NCBI RefSeq assembly: GCF_013004645.1
Contig: NZ_JABEME010000006.1
Coordinates: 62,001-126,000 of the forward strand
Direction of reading: 5' to 3'
DNA from: Stenotrophomonas africana
GTDB taxonomy: Bacteria; Pseudomonadota; Gammaproteobacteria; Xanthomonadales; Xanthomonadaceae
Length of the DNA: 64,000 nucleotides
In this document: piece by piece, positions 41,365-50,424 of the stretch
Numbering within the stretch: the stretch's first letter is position 1
How the letters are laid out: the number at the start of each line of letters is the position of its first letter
Position numbers and translations under genes: made by a program
The notes under the pieces: generated by a model
What the model was told of the DNA's origin: nothing
The model's database searches: none
What the model saw: only the letters and a program-made list of their open reading frames with translations

Positions 41365-42372
41365 ATGTCATTCGCTTCGGCGCAGCATCTCGGCGAAGTC
41401 CTGCAACAATCCTATGGCATCACCCCCACCGCTGTGGTGCCACGCCCGGTGGGCGCCGACGCCAATGCCAGCGTGTATCGCGTCGATGCGCGGCACGGGC
41501 AGTGGTGGTTGAAATGCCGCACCTACCAGGTCGACCCGGCCGTGTGGGACAGCCTGCATTGGTTGCGTGGCACGCTGGGAATCGATGAGATCGTCGCGCC
41601 GTGGCCGGCACTGACCGGTGGTGCGTCGGTGCAGCGCTGGGGATTGCAGTTCACCCTGTTCCCTTATGTGGAAGGCCAGTCCGGGTTCGAGGCGGCGTTG
41701 AGCCGCACGCAGTGGAAACGGCTGGGGGAGGTGCTGCGGCGCCTGCACGGCGCACAGCTGCCGGCGGAACTGCAGCGGGCGCTGCCGATCGTCCGGCTGG
41801 AAACCGCGGCGCTGGAGACCGTCGGGCAATGGTTGGCCGGCGAAGACCTGGCGGCCGCGAAGGACGGGCTGGGCCGCGCATTCGTTTCGGTATGGGACCA
41901 GCAGCATGCGCGCATCGCGGCGCTGCATGCGCAGGCACGGGAACTGTTCGCGGCATTGCAGGACGTGCCGGTAGATCTGTATCTGTGCCACACCGATCTG
42001 CATGCCGGCAACCTGCTGATGGGCAATGACGGTGGCCTGCACCTGATCGACTGGGATGGCCTGTCGCTGGCACCGCGTGAGCGCGACCTGATGTTCATCG
42101 GTGCTGCCGTTGGTGGGCGCTGGGGGCGCGAGAATCCGCTGGGCTTCGAGGAGGGCTACGGCAGCGACCGCGGCGACCCGCGCTGGATCGCCTGGTACCG
42201 GCATTGGCGCATTCTGCAGGACCTGATCGAGTTCCAGCAGGTGCTGCTGGGCAGCGATGGGGAGGAGCGTTCGCCGCAGTTGCGCCGGCAGTCACTGCAT
42301 TACCTGGGGGAGCAGTTCGCACCGGGCAATGTGTTCGATGCGGCGGAGCGGGTGTATCGCGTGCTGGATTAG
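41365..42372 (+). CDS. Phosphotransferase, APH(9)-like (spectinomycin kinase family)
   Basis: 335 residues of the APH/choline-kinase fold. Catalytic loop LCHTDLHAGNLLM and Mg-binding HLIDWDGLSLAPRERDLMFIGA closely follow the spectinomycin phosphotransferase APH(9)-Ia; the N-terminal lobe (VGADANASVYRVDARHGQWWLK) holds the ATP-binding Lys. Family members phosphorylate spectinomycin at O-9; activity here is inferred. S. maltophilia is known to carry aph(9)-type genes. The 3' end is followed by a REP pair and tandem repeats. No mobile context. Confidence 0.82.
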   Translation: MSFASAQHLGEVLQQSYGITPTAVVPRPVGADANASVYRVDARHGQWWLKCRTYQVDPAVWDSLHWLRGTLGIDEIVAPWPALTGGASVQRWGLQFTLFPYVEGQSGFEAALSRTQWKRLGEVLRRLHGAQLPAELQRALPIVRLETAALETVGQWLAGEDLAAAKDGLGRAFVSVWDQQHARIAALHAQARELFAALQDVPVDLYLCHTDLHAGNLLMGNDGGLHLIDWDGLSLAPRERDLMFIGAAVGGRWGRENPLGFEEGYGSDRGDPRWIAWYRHWRILQDLIEFQQVLLGSDGEERSPQLRRQSLHYLGEQFAPGNVFDAAERVYRVLD

Positions 42373-42401
42373 GTTCTGGGCCGTTGCCAGCATCGCCCCG
42401 G

Positions 42402-42477
42402 GTAGAGTCGACTATCGCGCGCAGCGCGGTTTCTGCCCGCTCCGAACGAAAAGCAGTCGACTAACAGTCGACTCTAC
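42402..42477. repeat. Paired inverted REP elements
   Basis: GTAGAGTCGACTATCG at the left and its partner GCAGTCGACTAACAGTCGACTCTAC-type end at the right form inverted arms; the left copy lacks the GACTGTTAGT part that the right copy keeps. It is a partly deleted relative of the pair at 14952-15060. Confidence 0.82.
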
Positions 42478-42543
42478 CCATGGCCTGTCCATGCACGACC
42501 CGTGGCTTGCCCGTGCAGGCCCCATGGCTTGTCCATGCAGATG
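42478..42543. repeat. Three tandem 22-bp repeats
   Basis: CCATGGCCTGTCCATGCACGAC (approximately), CCGTGGCTTGCCCGTGCAGGCC and CCATGGCTTGTCCATGCAGATG repeat with a period of 22 bp and 5 to 7 differences between units. They lie directly between the REP pair and the stop codon of the EamA gene and carry no reading frame of the neighbours. Confidence 0.82.
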
Positions 42544-42547
42544 GTTT

Positions 42548-43474
42548 TCATTCTGCGGGCTTGGCTGCTGCCGAGGCAGCAGCGCTTGCGGCGCGACGCG
42601 ACAACACGGCCTCGCGATGGGCGATGTACGCGTTGGCGGCGAGGATGATGCCGGCACCGATGATCGTCCAGCGGTCCACCGTTTCGTTGAACAGCAGCCA
42701 GCCGCATAGCGTGACCAGCGGCAGCTGCAGGAAGCTGATCGGGGTCAGCGCCGAGACTTCGCCCAGCCGCAGCGCACGCGTCCACAACAGCTGACCGACG
42801 GTGCCGAGCACGCCGGTGGCCAGCAACCACAGCCACGCCATGCCGGTGGGCCAGACCCAGACGAACAATGCCGGGACCAGCGACAGCGGTACCCAGAACA
42901 CGTAGGTATAGAGCACCACGGTGTCCGCGCTGTCGATACGGGTCAGCTGCTTGATCTGGATTGCCACCAGCGAGCTGAGCACGGCCGCACCGACAGCGAC
43001 CAGGCTGCCGGCCGTGAAGCCGGCAGTGCCGGGGCGGACGATCACCAGTACACCGATGAAGCCGACCACGACCGCGGCCCAGCGGCGCACGCGCACGGTC
43101 TCGCCCAGCCACAGCACGGCGGCGATGGTGACGAACAGCGGCGTGGAGTACGAGAGCGAAACCGCCTGCGCCAACGGCAGGTGGCCCAGTGCCCAGAACG
43201 CGCACAGCATCGAGCCCAGGCCGATCGCACTGCGCACGAAATAGCGCGGCAGCTGCCGGGTCTTCAGCGGCGCGTGGCCGGGACGCAGCAACATCGGCAG
43301 CAACGCGAGCAGACCGAAGGCATTGCGGAAGAACGCCACTTCCTGGGTCGGCACGTAGCGCGTGGCATAGCGGATGGCCACCGCCATCAGGCCGAATGCC
43401 ATGGTGCTGCCGAGCATCAGCAGCGCCGCCCGCATCGGGGTGGCGCTGGGGGAAAAGGCGGGGGTGTTCACCAC
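42548..43474 (-). CDS. EamA-family (DMT) transporter
   Basis: 308 residues with about ten membrane spans and two internal EamA repeats: [74 protein letters not shown], and later [51 protein letters not shown]. Likely a small-metabolite exporter. Starts with tandem GTG codons (43474 and 43471) overlapping the murB stop, so the two are coupled; neither start has a strong ribosome binding site. Confidence 0.87.
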   Translation of the reverse strand: MVNTPAFSPSATPMRAALLMLGSTMAFGLMAVAIRYATRYVPTQEVAFFRNAFGLLALLPMLLRPGHAPLKTRQLPRYFVRSAIGLGSMLCAFWALGHLPLAQAVSLSYSTPLFVTIAAVLWLGETVRVRRWAAVVVGFIGVLVIVRPGTAGFTAGSLVAVGAAVLSSLVAIQIKQLTRIDSADTVVLYTYVFWVPLSLVPALFVWVWPTGMAWLWLLATGVLGTVGQLLWTRALRLGEVSALTPISFLQLPLVTLCGWLLFNETVDRWTIIGAGIILAANAYIAHREAVLSRRAASAAASAAAKPAE

Positions 43475-44529
43475 TGTGCGCCGAGCAGGCGGGGCTCCGG
43501 TTCGATGGGCACGCCGAACTTTTCCAGCACCGAAGCGGAAATGCGGCGCGCCAGCGCCAGCAGCTCAGCGCCGGTGGCGTTGCCGTGGTTGACCAGCACC
43601 AGTGCGTGGCTCGGTGCAACACCGGCATCGCCTTCGCGGAAACCCTTCCAGCCGCAGGACTCGATCATCCATGCCGCCGAGACCTTGCGCTTGTCCTCGC
43701 GGTCTGCCGGGAACACCGGCAGTTCGGGGAAGTGCTGCAGCAGCACGTCGACCTGTTCCAGCGGCAGCACCGGGTTCTTGAAGAAGCTGCCGGCGTTGCC
43801 CAGCACATCCGGGTCGGGCAGCTTGCGGCGGCGGATCGCAATCACCGCGTTGGCCACGTCCACCGCGCTCGGCAGATCCACGCCCTGCGCCTGCAGCTCC
43901 TCGCGGATGCCGGCGTAGTCCATGCGCAGATCGTGCAGCAGCGGCAGCTTGAGCTCGATGGCGGTGATCAGGTAGCGATCCGGCTGCTGCTTGAACACGC
44001 TGTCGCGGTAGGCGAAGCCACACTGTTCGTTGTCCAGCCGCACCCAGGCCTGTTCCTGGCAGTCCCAGGCTTCAACGGCCTGGATGAACTCGCCGACCTG
44101 TGCGCCGTAGGCACCGATGTTCTGGATCGGCGCGGCACCCGCGGTGCCGGGAATCAGGGCCAGGTTCTCCAGGCCGGACAGGCCTTCCTGCAGCGACCAC
44201 ATCACCAGGCCGTGCCACGGCACACCGGCACCGGCGCGGATCACCGCATGGTCGGCGCGGTGTTCCAGGAAGCTGATGTCACGGTTGCCGAACACCAGCA
44301 CGGTGCCGGGCAGGTCTTCGGCGATCAGTACGTTGCTGCCGCTGCCCAGCACCAGCAGCGGGCCACTGGCCACGTCGGGCAGCGCGAGCACTTCCGGCAG
44401 CAGTGCAGCATCGTGCAGTTCCAGCAGCTGCGCTGCGCTGGCCTGTACATGGAAGGTGTTCAGCGCCTGCAGTGGCGCATTGCGGGTGAGCGTCCAGCGC
44501 AGCGGGGCGTTGCCGTCGACGGTATCCAT
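43468..44529 (-). CDS. murB: UDP-N-acetylenolpyruvoylglucosamine reductase
   Basis: 353 residues; NADPH/FAD enzyme making UDP-MurNAc for peptidoglycan. Seen: [31 protein letters not shown] (FAD phosphate loop), [60 protein letters not shown] with the catalytic Ser, and the C-terminal EPEPRLLG with the Glu. Type I (E. coli-like) length. The ATG at 44529 is preferred to longer low-complexity extensions. Located 8 bp after pyrD on the same strand. Confidence 0.96.
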   Translation of the reverse strand: MDTVDGNAPLRWTLTRNAPLQALNTFHVQASAAQLLELHDAALLPEVLALPDVASGPLLVLGSGSNVLIAEDLPGTVLVFGNRDISFLEHRADHAVIRAGAGVPWHGLVMWSLQEGLSGLENLALIPGTAGAAPIQNIGAYGAQVGEFIQAVEAWDCQEQAWVRLDNEQCGFAYRDSVFKQQPDRYLITAIELKLPLLHDLRMDYAGIREELQAQGVDLPSAVDVANAVIAIRRRKLPDPDVLGNAGSFFKNPVLPLEQVDVLLQHFPELPVFPADREDKRKVSAAWMIESCGWKGFREGDAGVAPSHALVLVNHGNATGAELLALARRISASVLEKFGVPIEPEPRLLGAQW

Positions 44530-44537
44530 GGGCGCGC

Positions 44538-45593
44538 TCACAGTGGGGCCACCGCGCCGCGGCTCGGCGCTTCGCGGCGGCGGCGGATCGCCTCCACGCA
44601 TTCGGAGACCAGCGCCGGGCCACGGAAGATCAGGCCGCTGTAGCACTGCACCAGCGCCGCGCCGGCCGCCATCTTGGCCGCCGCATCTGCACCGGACAGG
44701 ATGCCGCCGACGCCGATCAGCGGCACCGATTCGGGCAGGCGCGAACGCAGGCGGCGCAGCACCAGCGTGGACTGCTCCAGCACCGGCGCGCCGGACAGGC
44801 CACCGGCCTCGTTGGCCAGCGGATCGCCGGCCACCTTGCTGTGGTCGATGGTGGTATTGGTGGCGATCACGCCGTCCACCTGCAGCTCGCCCAGCACGCG
44901 GGCAGCGGCGTCGATGTCGCGCTCGCTGAGGTCCGGCGCCACCTTCACCAGCATCGGCACGCGGCGGCCGTGGCGGGCAGCAAGGTCTTCCTGGCGGTCA
45001 CGCAGCTGGCTGACCAGCTGGCGCAGTGCGGTCTCTTCCTGCAGTTCGCGCAGGCCGGCGGTGTTGGGCGAGGAGATGTTGACGGTGATGTAGTCGGCCA
45101 GCGGATAGACCTTGTCCAGGCAGGCGATGTAATCGTCCACGGCCTGTTCGTTGGGAGTGTCCTTGTTCTTGCCGATGTTGATGCCGAGCATGCCGCGGCG
45201 GTTGCGCGCGCGCTCGACGTTGCGCACCAGCGCGTCCACGCCCGCATTGTTGAAGCCCATGCGGTTGATGATCGCGTTGTGCGCCGGCAGGCGGAACAGG
45301 CGCGGCTGCGGATTGCCGGCCTGCGGGCGCGGGGTGATGGTGCCGATCTCGACGAAGCCGAAACCCAGCGCGAACAATGCATCGATGTGCTCGCCATTCT
45401 TGTCCAGGCCGGCGGCCAGGCCGACCGGATTGGGGAAGGTCAGCCCGAACACCGTGCTGGGCATCGGCGCGATGCGTGCGGCCAGCAGCGGCGTGGTGCC
45501 GGTGCGATAGGCCAGGTCCAGTGCGGACAGGCCGAGGCCGTGGGCGCGCTCGGCGTCGAGCGAGAACAGGAAGGGGCGGGCAAGCGAATACAT
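44538..45593 (-). CDS. pyrD: Dihydroorotate dehydrogenase (quinone), class 2
   Basis: 351 residues; FMN enzyme at the inner membrane that oxidises dihydroorotate to orotate in pyrimidine synthesis. Seen: N-terminal membrane-associating helix ([29 protein letters not shown]), [53 protein letters not shown] with the catalytic Ser, [19 protein letters not shown] and [16 protein letters not shown]. Normal length. Upstream of murB. Confidence 0.97.
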   Translation of the reverse strand: MYSLARPFLFSLDAERAHGLGLSALDLAYRTGTTPLLAARIAPMPSTVFGLTFPNPVGLAAGLDKNGEHIDALFALGFGFVEIGTITPRPQAGNPQPRLFRLPAHNAIINRMGFNNAGVDALVRNVERARNRRGMLGINIGKNKDTPNEQAVDDYIACLDKVYPLADYITVNISSPNTAGLRELQEETALRQLVSQLRDRQEDLAARHGRRVPMLVKVAPDLSERDIDAAARVLGELQVDGVIATNTTIDHSKVAGDPLANEAGGLSGAPVLEQSTLVLRRLRSRLPESVPLIGVGGILSGADAAAKMAAGAALVQCYSGLIFRGPALVSECVEAIRRRREAPSRGAVAPL

Positions 45594-45602
45594 GCGTAGG
45601 TT

Positions 45603-46373
45603 TCAGTCCAGCGTGCCGAGGAAGGCTCGGGTTCGATATTCAAAAGCGACCTGGCCGTCGACCGCGTGGGCGGCGAACAGGTCCTGCAGAGCGTCGATCA
45701 TCAGCGCGTGGCGCGGATGACCGGATTGCGGGGCATAGGAGGAGGACAGCAGGCGCCCGCGCAGGGCATCGAAATCCAGATGCTGCACGTTCGGCAGCTC
45801 CACCCTGCCGCGCAGGCCAGGGCCGAACCAGGCCTGCATGGTGGCGTCGTCCTGGTAGCGCTCGGCCACGGCGGTGTAGTCGGTGCCGTAGTCCAGCAGC
45901 AGCTGTTCGTAACCGATCAGGAACGGGCTGGCATCGAGCAGCCGTGAATTCCAATAGATCAGTGCCAGGCCACCCGGACGCAGGATGCGCTGCCACTCGG
46001 CGCGCACCGCCACGGTGTCGAACCAGTGGAAGGCCTGCGCGACGCTGACCAGATCAACGCTGGCATCGTCCAGGCCGGTGGCCTCGGCGCGGCCATCGAC
46101 GGCGGAAAAGTCCGGATACTGTGGCGCCAGCCAGTGTTCGGCGGCGGCGCGCATGGCGGCATTCGGCTCGACCGCCACCAGCGGGTGACCGCTGGCCAGA
46201 AACTGGCGGCTGGAGATACCGGTGCCAGCACCGATGTCGGCCACCCGGGCCTCGCGGCTGACACCCATCGGGCCGTGCAGCCATTCCAGCAGGGCCGGCG
46301 GGTAATCGGGCCGGTAGCGGACGTAGTCGGCGACGCGGCTGCTGAAGCGTTCAGTGCTGTCGGAGGCGGTCAT
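45603..46373 (-). CDS. Class I SAM-dependent methyltransferase
   Basis: 256 residues: FSSRVADYVRYRPDYPPALLEWL, VADIGAGTGISSRQFLASG (motif I), LVAVEPNAAMRAAAE, ASVDLVSVAQAFHWFD (motif post-I/IV of the Methyltransf_11 group), RILRPGGLALIYWNSRL. Substrate unknown. ATG 46373 gives the family N-terminus. It lies 9 bp upstream of pyrD on the same strand and 4 bp after the DUF4190 gene, so may be part of the same transcript. Confidence 0.9.
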   Translation of the reverse strand: MTASDSTERFSSRVADYVRYRPDYPPALLEWLHGPMGVSREARVADIGAGTGISSRQFLASGHPLVAVEPNAAMRAAAEHWLAPQYPDFSAVDGRAEATGLDDASVDLVSVAQAFHWFDTVAVRAEWQRILRPGGLALIYWNSRLLDASPFLIGYEQLLLDYGTDYTAVAERYQDDATMQAWFGPGLRGRVELPNVQHLDFDALRGRLLSSSYAPQSGHPRHALMIDALQDLFAAHAVDGQVAFEYRTRAFLGTLD

Positions 46374-46377
46374 GGCG

Positions 46378-46662
46378 TCAGTTCGACACCGCCGCCAGCC
46401 ACGCCAGGCCACCGAAGAACAGGATGAAGACCAGGATGGCGGCAAGCACGGCGCCGACCATCACCCAGCCCAGTACCAGGCCGGTGACGGCCAGGCCATC
46501 GCCTTCCAGTTCATGCGGGCGGCGGCGGATCTCGGCGCGGGCCATGTGGCCGGTGACGATGGCCACGATGCTGGCCACGAAGGGCAGGACGGTCCAGCTG
46601 GCGATGCCCATGACCAGGCTCACCACGGCCAGGGCGCTTGTCTGTCGGGGTGCCACGCTCAT
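46378..46662 (-). CDS. DUF4190 small membrane protein
   Basis: 94 residues with two membrane helices: TSALAVVSLVMGIASWTVLPFVASIVAIVTGHMARAEIRR and GDGLAVTGLVLGWVMVGAVLAAILVFILFF. The GxxxxGHMAxxEI middle is characteristic of DUF4190. Upstream of the methyltransferase gene, 4 bp away. Start at 46662 (MSVAPRQTS) is preceded by AGGAGGACC. No known activity. Confidence 0.85.
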   Translation of the reverse strand: MSVAPRQTSALAVVSLVMGIASWTVLPFVASIVAIVTGHMARAEIRRRPHELEGDGLAVTGLVLGWVMVGAVLAAILVFILFFGGLAWLAAVSN

Positions 46663-46729
46663 CGGGGTCCTCCTTGGCAGTGTGCACATGATAGTGCCTC
46701 TGCCCGGGCAATCCCATGGGCAGTGCCCT

Positions 46730-46818
46730 GTAGAGCCGAGCCCATGCTCGGCTGAACTCTGGGCCGATGCGGTATGGACCGCGCTTTGCGCGCAAGCCGA
46801 GCATGGGCTCGGCTCTAC
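46730..46818. repeat. Paired inverted REP elements
   Basis: GTAGAGCCGAGCCCATGCTCGGCT at the left faces the inverse AGCCGAGCATGGGCTCGGCTCTAC at the right, 89 bp overall. It sits 5 bp after the SDR stop and before the DUF4190 gene. Confidence 0.87.
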
Positions 46819-46822
46819 AGAT

Positions 46823-47632
46823 TCAGCCCATCAACACCTGGCCACCATCCACGTTGAGCACGCTGCCGGTGACCCAGCGCGCCAGCGGCGAGCACAGGAA
46901 CAGGGCGGCATCGGCGATCTCGCGCGGATGGCCGAAGCGGCCGAACGGAATCTTCGCCAGGGTGCCGTGGTACAAGGCGGGATCTTCGGTGCGGCGGCGG
47001 TCCCACAGGCCGTCATCGAACTCGATGGAGCCCGGTGCGATGGCGTTGACCCGGATGCGGTCCTTGGCCAGGGCCAGTGCCTGCGAGGTGGTGTAGTGCG
47101 AAAGCGCGGCCTTGGCGGCGGCGTACGGCGCGCCACCGGGGCGCGGCTGCTGCGCGGCAATCGACGACAGATTGAGGATGCAGGCATCGCTGGACGCGCG
47201 CAGCCAGGGCAGCGCCAGGCGCGAGGCACGCACGGCCGCCATCAGGTCGATCTGCAGGCTGGCGGCCCAGCCGTCCTCGTCGTTGGCCATGCCGTAGCCG
47301 GTGGCATTGTTGACCAGCACATCGATGCCGCCGAGGGCATCGGCGGCGGCCTGCAGCCAGGCCTGGATCTGGCCGGGGTCGGCCAGATCGGCGGAAAACG
47401 CATGCAATGGCGTGCCCTGCGCTTGTGCATCGGCGCGCAGGGCCTCCAGGCCGGCCTGGCCGCGGGCGCAGGCCGAGACCTGCGCACCGGCACCGGCAAA
47501 GGCCAGGGCCATTTCACGGCCGATGCCCTTGCTGCCGCCGGCGATGAGCACGCGGCGGCCGGTGAAATCAATCACCGGCTTGCCAGCCTGTAGCGCCGAG
47601 CCATGCTCGGCGGCACTTCCTGCAGTGTTCAT
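46823..47632 (-). CDS. SDR-family oxidoreductase with REP-derived N-terminus
   Basis: 269 residues: GRRVLIAGGSKGIGREMALAFAGAGAQVSACAR, IDVLVNNATGYGMAN, ILNLSSIAAQQPRPGGAPYAAAKAALSHYT (S, Y and K catalytic set: S of LSS, Y-AAAK), VNAIAPGSIEFD, VTGSVLNVDGGQ. A typical 3-oxoacyl-type SDR. The first ~20 codons (GSAAEHGSALQAGKP) lie inside a REP pair and are absent from the family. ATG 47632 has AGGA 8 nt upstream; a GTG at 47575 would restore the usual N-terminus. Confidence 0.86.
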   Translation of the reverse strand: MNTAGSAAEHGSALQAGKPVIDFTGRRVLIAGGSKGIGREMALAFAGAGAQVSACARGQAGLEALRADAQAQGTPLHAFSADLADPGQIQAWLQAAADALGGIDVLVNNATGYGMANDEDGWAASLQIDLMAAVRASRLALPWLRASSDACILNLSSIAAQQPRPGGAPYAAAKAALSHYTTSQALALAKDRIRVNAIAPGSIEFDDGLWDRRRTEDPALYHGTLAKIPFGRFGHPREIADAALFLCSPLARWVTGSVLNVDGGQVLMG

Positions 47633-47664
47633 GGCCCGTCCTGCCGAGCATGGCTCGGCACTAC
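47590..47664. repeat. Paired REP elements overlapping a gene start
   Basis: GTAGCGCCGAGCCATGCTCGGCG at the left and GCCGAGCATGGCTCGGCACTAC at the right; the loop between holds the ATG and ribosome binding site of the SDR gene on the minus strand. It fills nearly the whole gap to the ALDH gene. Confidence 0.87.
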
Positions 47665-47673
47665 AAAACAGCG

Positions 47674-49206
47674 TTACAGGTCGAACTTGATGCCCTGGGC
47701 CAGCGGCAGCGAATCCGAATAGTTGATGGTGTTGGTCTGGCGGCGCATGTAGACCTTCCAGGCGTCCGAACCGGACTCGCGGCCACCACCGGTGTCCTTC
47801 TCGCCACCGAAGGCGCCGCCGATCTCCGCACCGGACGTGCCGATATTGATGTTGGCGATGCCGCAGTCGCTGCCGGCCGCCGACAGGAACTTCTCGGCGG
47901 TCTTCAGGTTCTGGGTGAAGATCGAGGACGACAGGCCCTGCGGCACGCCGTTCTGCATGTCGATGGCTTCGTCGAGGGTGTCGTACGGCATCACGTACAG
48001 GATCGGCGCGAAGGTCTCGTGCTGGACCACGGCGTCGCTGTTCTTCAGGCCGGAGACGATTGCCGGCAGCACGAAGTTGCCTGCGCGGTCGATGCGGGTG
48101 CCGCCGGTTTCGATGGTGCCGCCGGCGGCCTTGGCCTGGGCGATGGCATCGAGGAACTGCTGCACGGCGCCATCGCTGTTCAGCGGGCCCATCAGGTTGG
48201 CGGCATCGGTCGGGTCGCCGATCTTGCCTTCCACCTGCTTGTAGGCCTTGACCAGCGTGGCCAGCACGTCGGCATAGATCGAGCGGTGCACGATCAGGCG
48301 GCGGGTGGTGGTGCAGCGCTGGCCGGCGGTGCCGACGGCGCCGAACACGATGCCCGGCACGGCCAGCTTCAGGTCGGCGGTTTCGTCCAGGATGATGGCG
48401 TTGTTGCCGCCGAGTTCCAGCAGGCAGCGGCCGAGGCGGCGTGCGACCTTTTCATTGACGGTGCGGCCGACCTGGGTCGAGCCGGTGAAGCTGATCAGCG
48501 GCACGCGACGGTCATCGACCATCTTTTCCGACAGCGCGGTGCCGGCATCGTTGATCAGGAAGAAGATGTCCGGGAAACCGGCTTCGCGCAGGGCGTCGTT
48601 GCAGATCTTCAGCGAGGCGATGGCGGTCAGCGGCGTCTTGTTGGACGGCTTCCAGATGCACACGTCGCCACAGATGGCCGCCAGGAACGAGTTCCAGCTC
48701 CACACCGCCACAGGGAAGTTGAAGGCCGAGATGATGCCGACCAGGCCCAGCGGGTGGTACTGCTCGTACATGCGGTGGCCGGGGCGCTCGGAATGCATGG
48801 TGTAGCCGTACAGCATGCGGCTCTGGCCCACGGCGAAATCGGCGATGTCGATCATCTCCTGCACTTCGCCATCACCTTCCGGCTTGCTCTTGCCCATTTC
48901 CAGCGCAACCAGCGAACCCAGGGCGTCCTTGTGCTTGCGCAGTGCTTCGCCACACAGGCGCACGGCTTCGCCGCGGCGCGGGGCCGGCGTGGTGCGCCAG
49001 ATCTTGAAGGCTTCCTGGGCGCGGGCGACGACGGTCTCGTACTCGGCCTCGGTGGTCGCGCGGACCTGCGCGATCGGCTCGCCGGTGGTCGGGTTGACCG
49101 GGGTGATCAGCTCACCGCTGGTCGCGCTCGACCACTCCCCGTTGCCCAGGTACGTGCCAGCGTTGATCGCGTCCAGGCCAAGGGACTTGAGCAGCTCGGA
49201 AGACAT
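47674..49206 (-). CDS. amaB: ALDH7-type aldehyde dehydrogenase (L-aminoadipate-semialdehyde type)
   Basis: 510 residues. Seen: [97 protein letters not shown] with the catalytic Glu, [10 protein letters not shown] with the catalytic Cys, and [29 protein letters not shown], a signature of the ALDH7A1/AmaB group that oxidises alpha-aminoadipate semialdehyde in lysine catabolism. Single gene; downstream is the SDR across a REP pair. Confidence 0.9.
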   Translation of the reverse strand: MSSELLKSLGLDAINAGTYLGNGEWSSATSGELITPVNPTTGEPIAQVRATTEAEYETVVARAQEAFKIWRTTPAPRRGEAVRLCGEALRKHKDALGSLVALEMGKSKPEGDGEVQEMIDIADFAVGQSRMLYGYTMHSERPGHRMYEQYHPLGLVGIISAFNFPVAVWSWNSFLAAICGDVCIWKPSNKTPLTAIASLKICNDALREAGFPDIFFLINDAGTALSEKMVDDRRVPLISFTGSTQVGRTVNEKVARRLGRCLLELGGNNAIILDETADLKLAVPGIVFGAVGTAGQRCTTTRRLIVHRSIYADVLATLVKAYKQVEGKIGDPTDAANLMGPLNSDGAVQQFLDAIAQAKAAGGTIETGGTRIDRAGNFVLPAIVSGLKNSDAVVQHETFAPILYVMPYDTLDEAIDMQNGVPQGLSSSIFTQNLKTAEKFLSAAGSDCGIANINIGTSGAEIGGAFGGEKDTGGGRESGSDAWKVYMRRQTNTINYSDSLPLAQGIKFDL

Positions 49207-49309
49207 GCAGACTCCTGTGTTTCGTTACGTTGTTTGGCGCCATCGCGGGCAGGTGGGGGACGCGATGAACAGAACCGCCGATGGTAGCAGAGGGCGGTGG
49301 TTGAGCTTT

Positions 49310-49356
49310 GGTGCGGTGCGGGGTGGAACCGCACCGATAGGCCATCCCTGTACAGG
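49310..49356. other. Two hairpins between galE and the ALDH gene
   Basis: GGTGCGGT at 49310 and ACCGCACC at 49328-49335 form an 8-bp stem around a 10-nt loop, followed by the 12-bp perfect palindrome CCCTGTACAGGG at 49345-49356, just after the galE stop. Neither has a U-tract, so termination is only possible. Confidence 0.5.
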
Positions 49357-49364
49357 GTGCCTGT

Positions 49365-50399
49365 TCAGGCTGGCAGGGCTTCGTCCAGGCTGCGCGCGGT
49401 GTCAGGAATGGCCGGCTGTGGCGACCATGCGGGCGGGTTGCGATGCCACTGCCACGCGCTCTCGATGATCGGTGCCAGCTCGGTCCATCTGGGGTGCCAC
49501 CCCAGCAATTGGCGAGCGCGGGTGGAGGAGGCGACGAGGCTGGCTGGATCGCCCGGCCGGCGTTCTGCCAACTCAAATGGAATGCTGCGCCCGCTCACCT
49601 CTGCTGCAGCGGCGATGACTTCGCGGACAGAGAAGCCCTGGCCATTGCCGAGATTGAATGCATGCGCGCCGGGCGTGTGGTCCATGTACTCAAGAGCGAG
49701 CGCGTGGGCCTGGGCCAGGTCCTGCACATGTACATAGTCGCGCACGCAGGTGCCATCGGGCGTGGCGTAGTCATCGCCGAACACCCTCATGGCGTTGCCG
49801 ATGCCCAATGCGGCACGCAGGACATTGGGGATCAGGTGGGTTTCGCAGGCATGGGCCTCGCCAATGCCGTGGTCGGGCAGGGCGCCAGCGGCATTGAAGT
49901 AGCGCAGGCAGGTCGAGCGCAGGCCGTAGGCTGTGGCTGCGTCAGCGAGGATCCGCTCTGCCATCAGCTTGCTGGCGCCGTAGGGGTTGATCGGCGCCTT
50001 GGGGTGGTCCTCGTCGATCACATCCGACTGTGGATTACCGAATACCGCAGCGGTGGAGGAGAACACGATGCGATCAATGTCGTGGCGGCGCATGGCCTCC
50101 AGCAGGTTCAACGTGCCGGTGACGTTGTTGGCGTAGTAGGTATAAGGAGCGGAAACCGATTCGCCCACCAGCGAACGTGCGGCGAAGTGCATCACGGCGT
50201 CAAAGTGACGGCCTTGGAGGGCGCGCTCGAGTGTTTCGGGGGCCAGTAGATCGGCTTCCAGCAGTTCACCCCAGCGGACGGCATCGCGGTGACCAGTAGA
50301 CAAGTTGTCGAGCACGGTTACGGAGTGGCCGGCTTCGGCCAGATACTGGGCCATGTGGCTGCCGATGTAGCCGGCGCCGCCGCAGATGAGGACCTTCAT
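49365..50399 (-). CDS. galE: UDP-glucose 4-epimerase
   Basis: 344 residues; NAD-dependent epimerase that makes UDP-galactose (or UDP-GalNAc) for the polysaccharide genes upstream. Seen: VLICGGAGYIGSHMAQYLAEAG (Rossmann), VFSSTAAVFGNP, NPYGASKLMAERIL (Y..K catalytic), LRYFNAAGA, GDDYATPDGTCVRDYVHVQDLAQAHALAL. Length normal. 25 bp after the first glycosyltransferase gene in the same direction, so it is probably the last gene of the locus operon. Confidence 0.96.
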   Translation of the reverse strand: MKVLICGGAGYIGSHMAQYLAEAGHSVTVLDNLSTGHRDAVRWGELLEADLLAPETLERALQGRHFDAVMHFAARSLVGESVSAPYTYYANNVTGTLNLLEAMRRHDIDRIVFSSTAAVFGNPQSDVIDEDHPKAPINPYGASKLMAERILADAATAYGLRSTCLRYFNAAGALPDHGIGEAHACETHLIPNVLRAALGIGNAMRVFGDDYATPDGTCVRDYVHVQDLAQAHALALEYMDHTPGAHAFNLGNGQGFSVREVIAAAAEVSGRSIPFELAERRPGDPASLVASSTRARQLLGWHPRWTELAPIIESAWQWHRNPPAWSPQPAIPDTARSLDEALPA

Positions 50400-50424
50400 G
50401 ATTCTTCCCTAAAAGCTAACTGGA

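Noticed and set aside
38299-42372. Reading the two aminoglycoside kinase genes as a resistance island
   Set aside because: No integrase, transposase, attachment site or change in base composition around them; they are better explained as intrinsic genes.
42478-42543. Short direct repeats that might be a CRISPR array
   Set aside because: The 22-bp units abut with no spacers and there are no cas genes.
47650-49287. A 545-codon open frame antisense to the aldehyde dehydrogenase
   Set aside because: The minus-strand protein is a clear ALDH7 member; the plus-strand translation is compositional noise.
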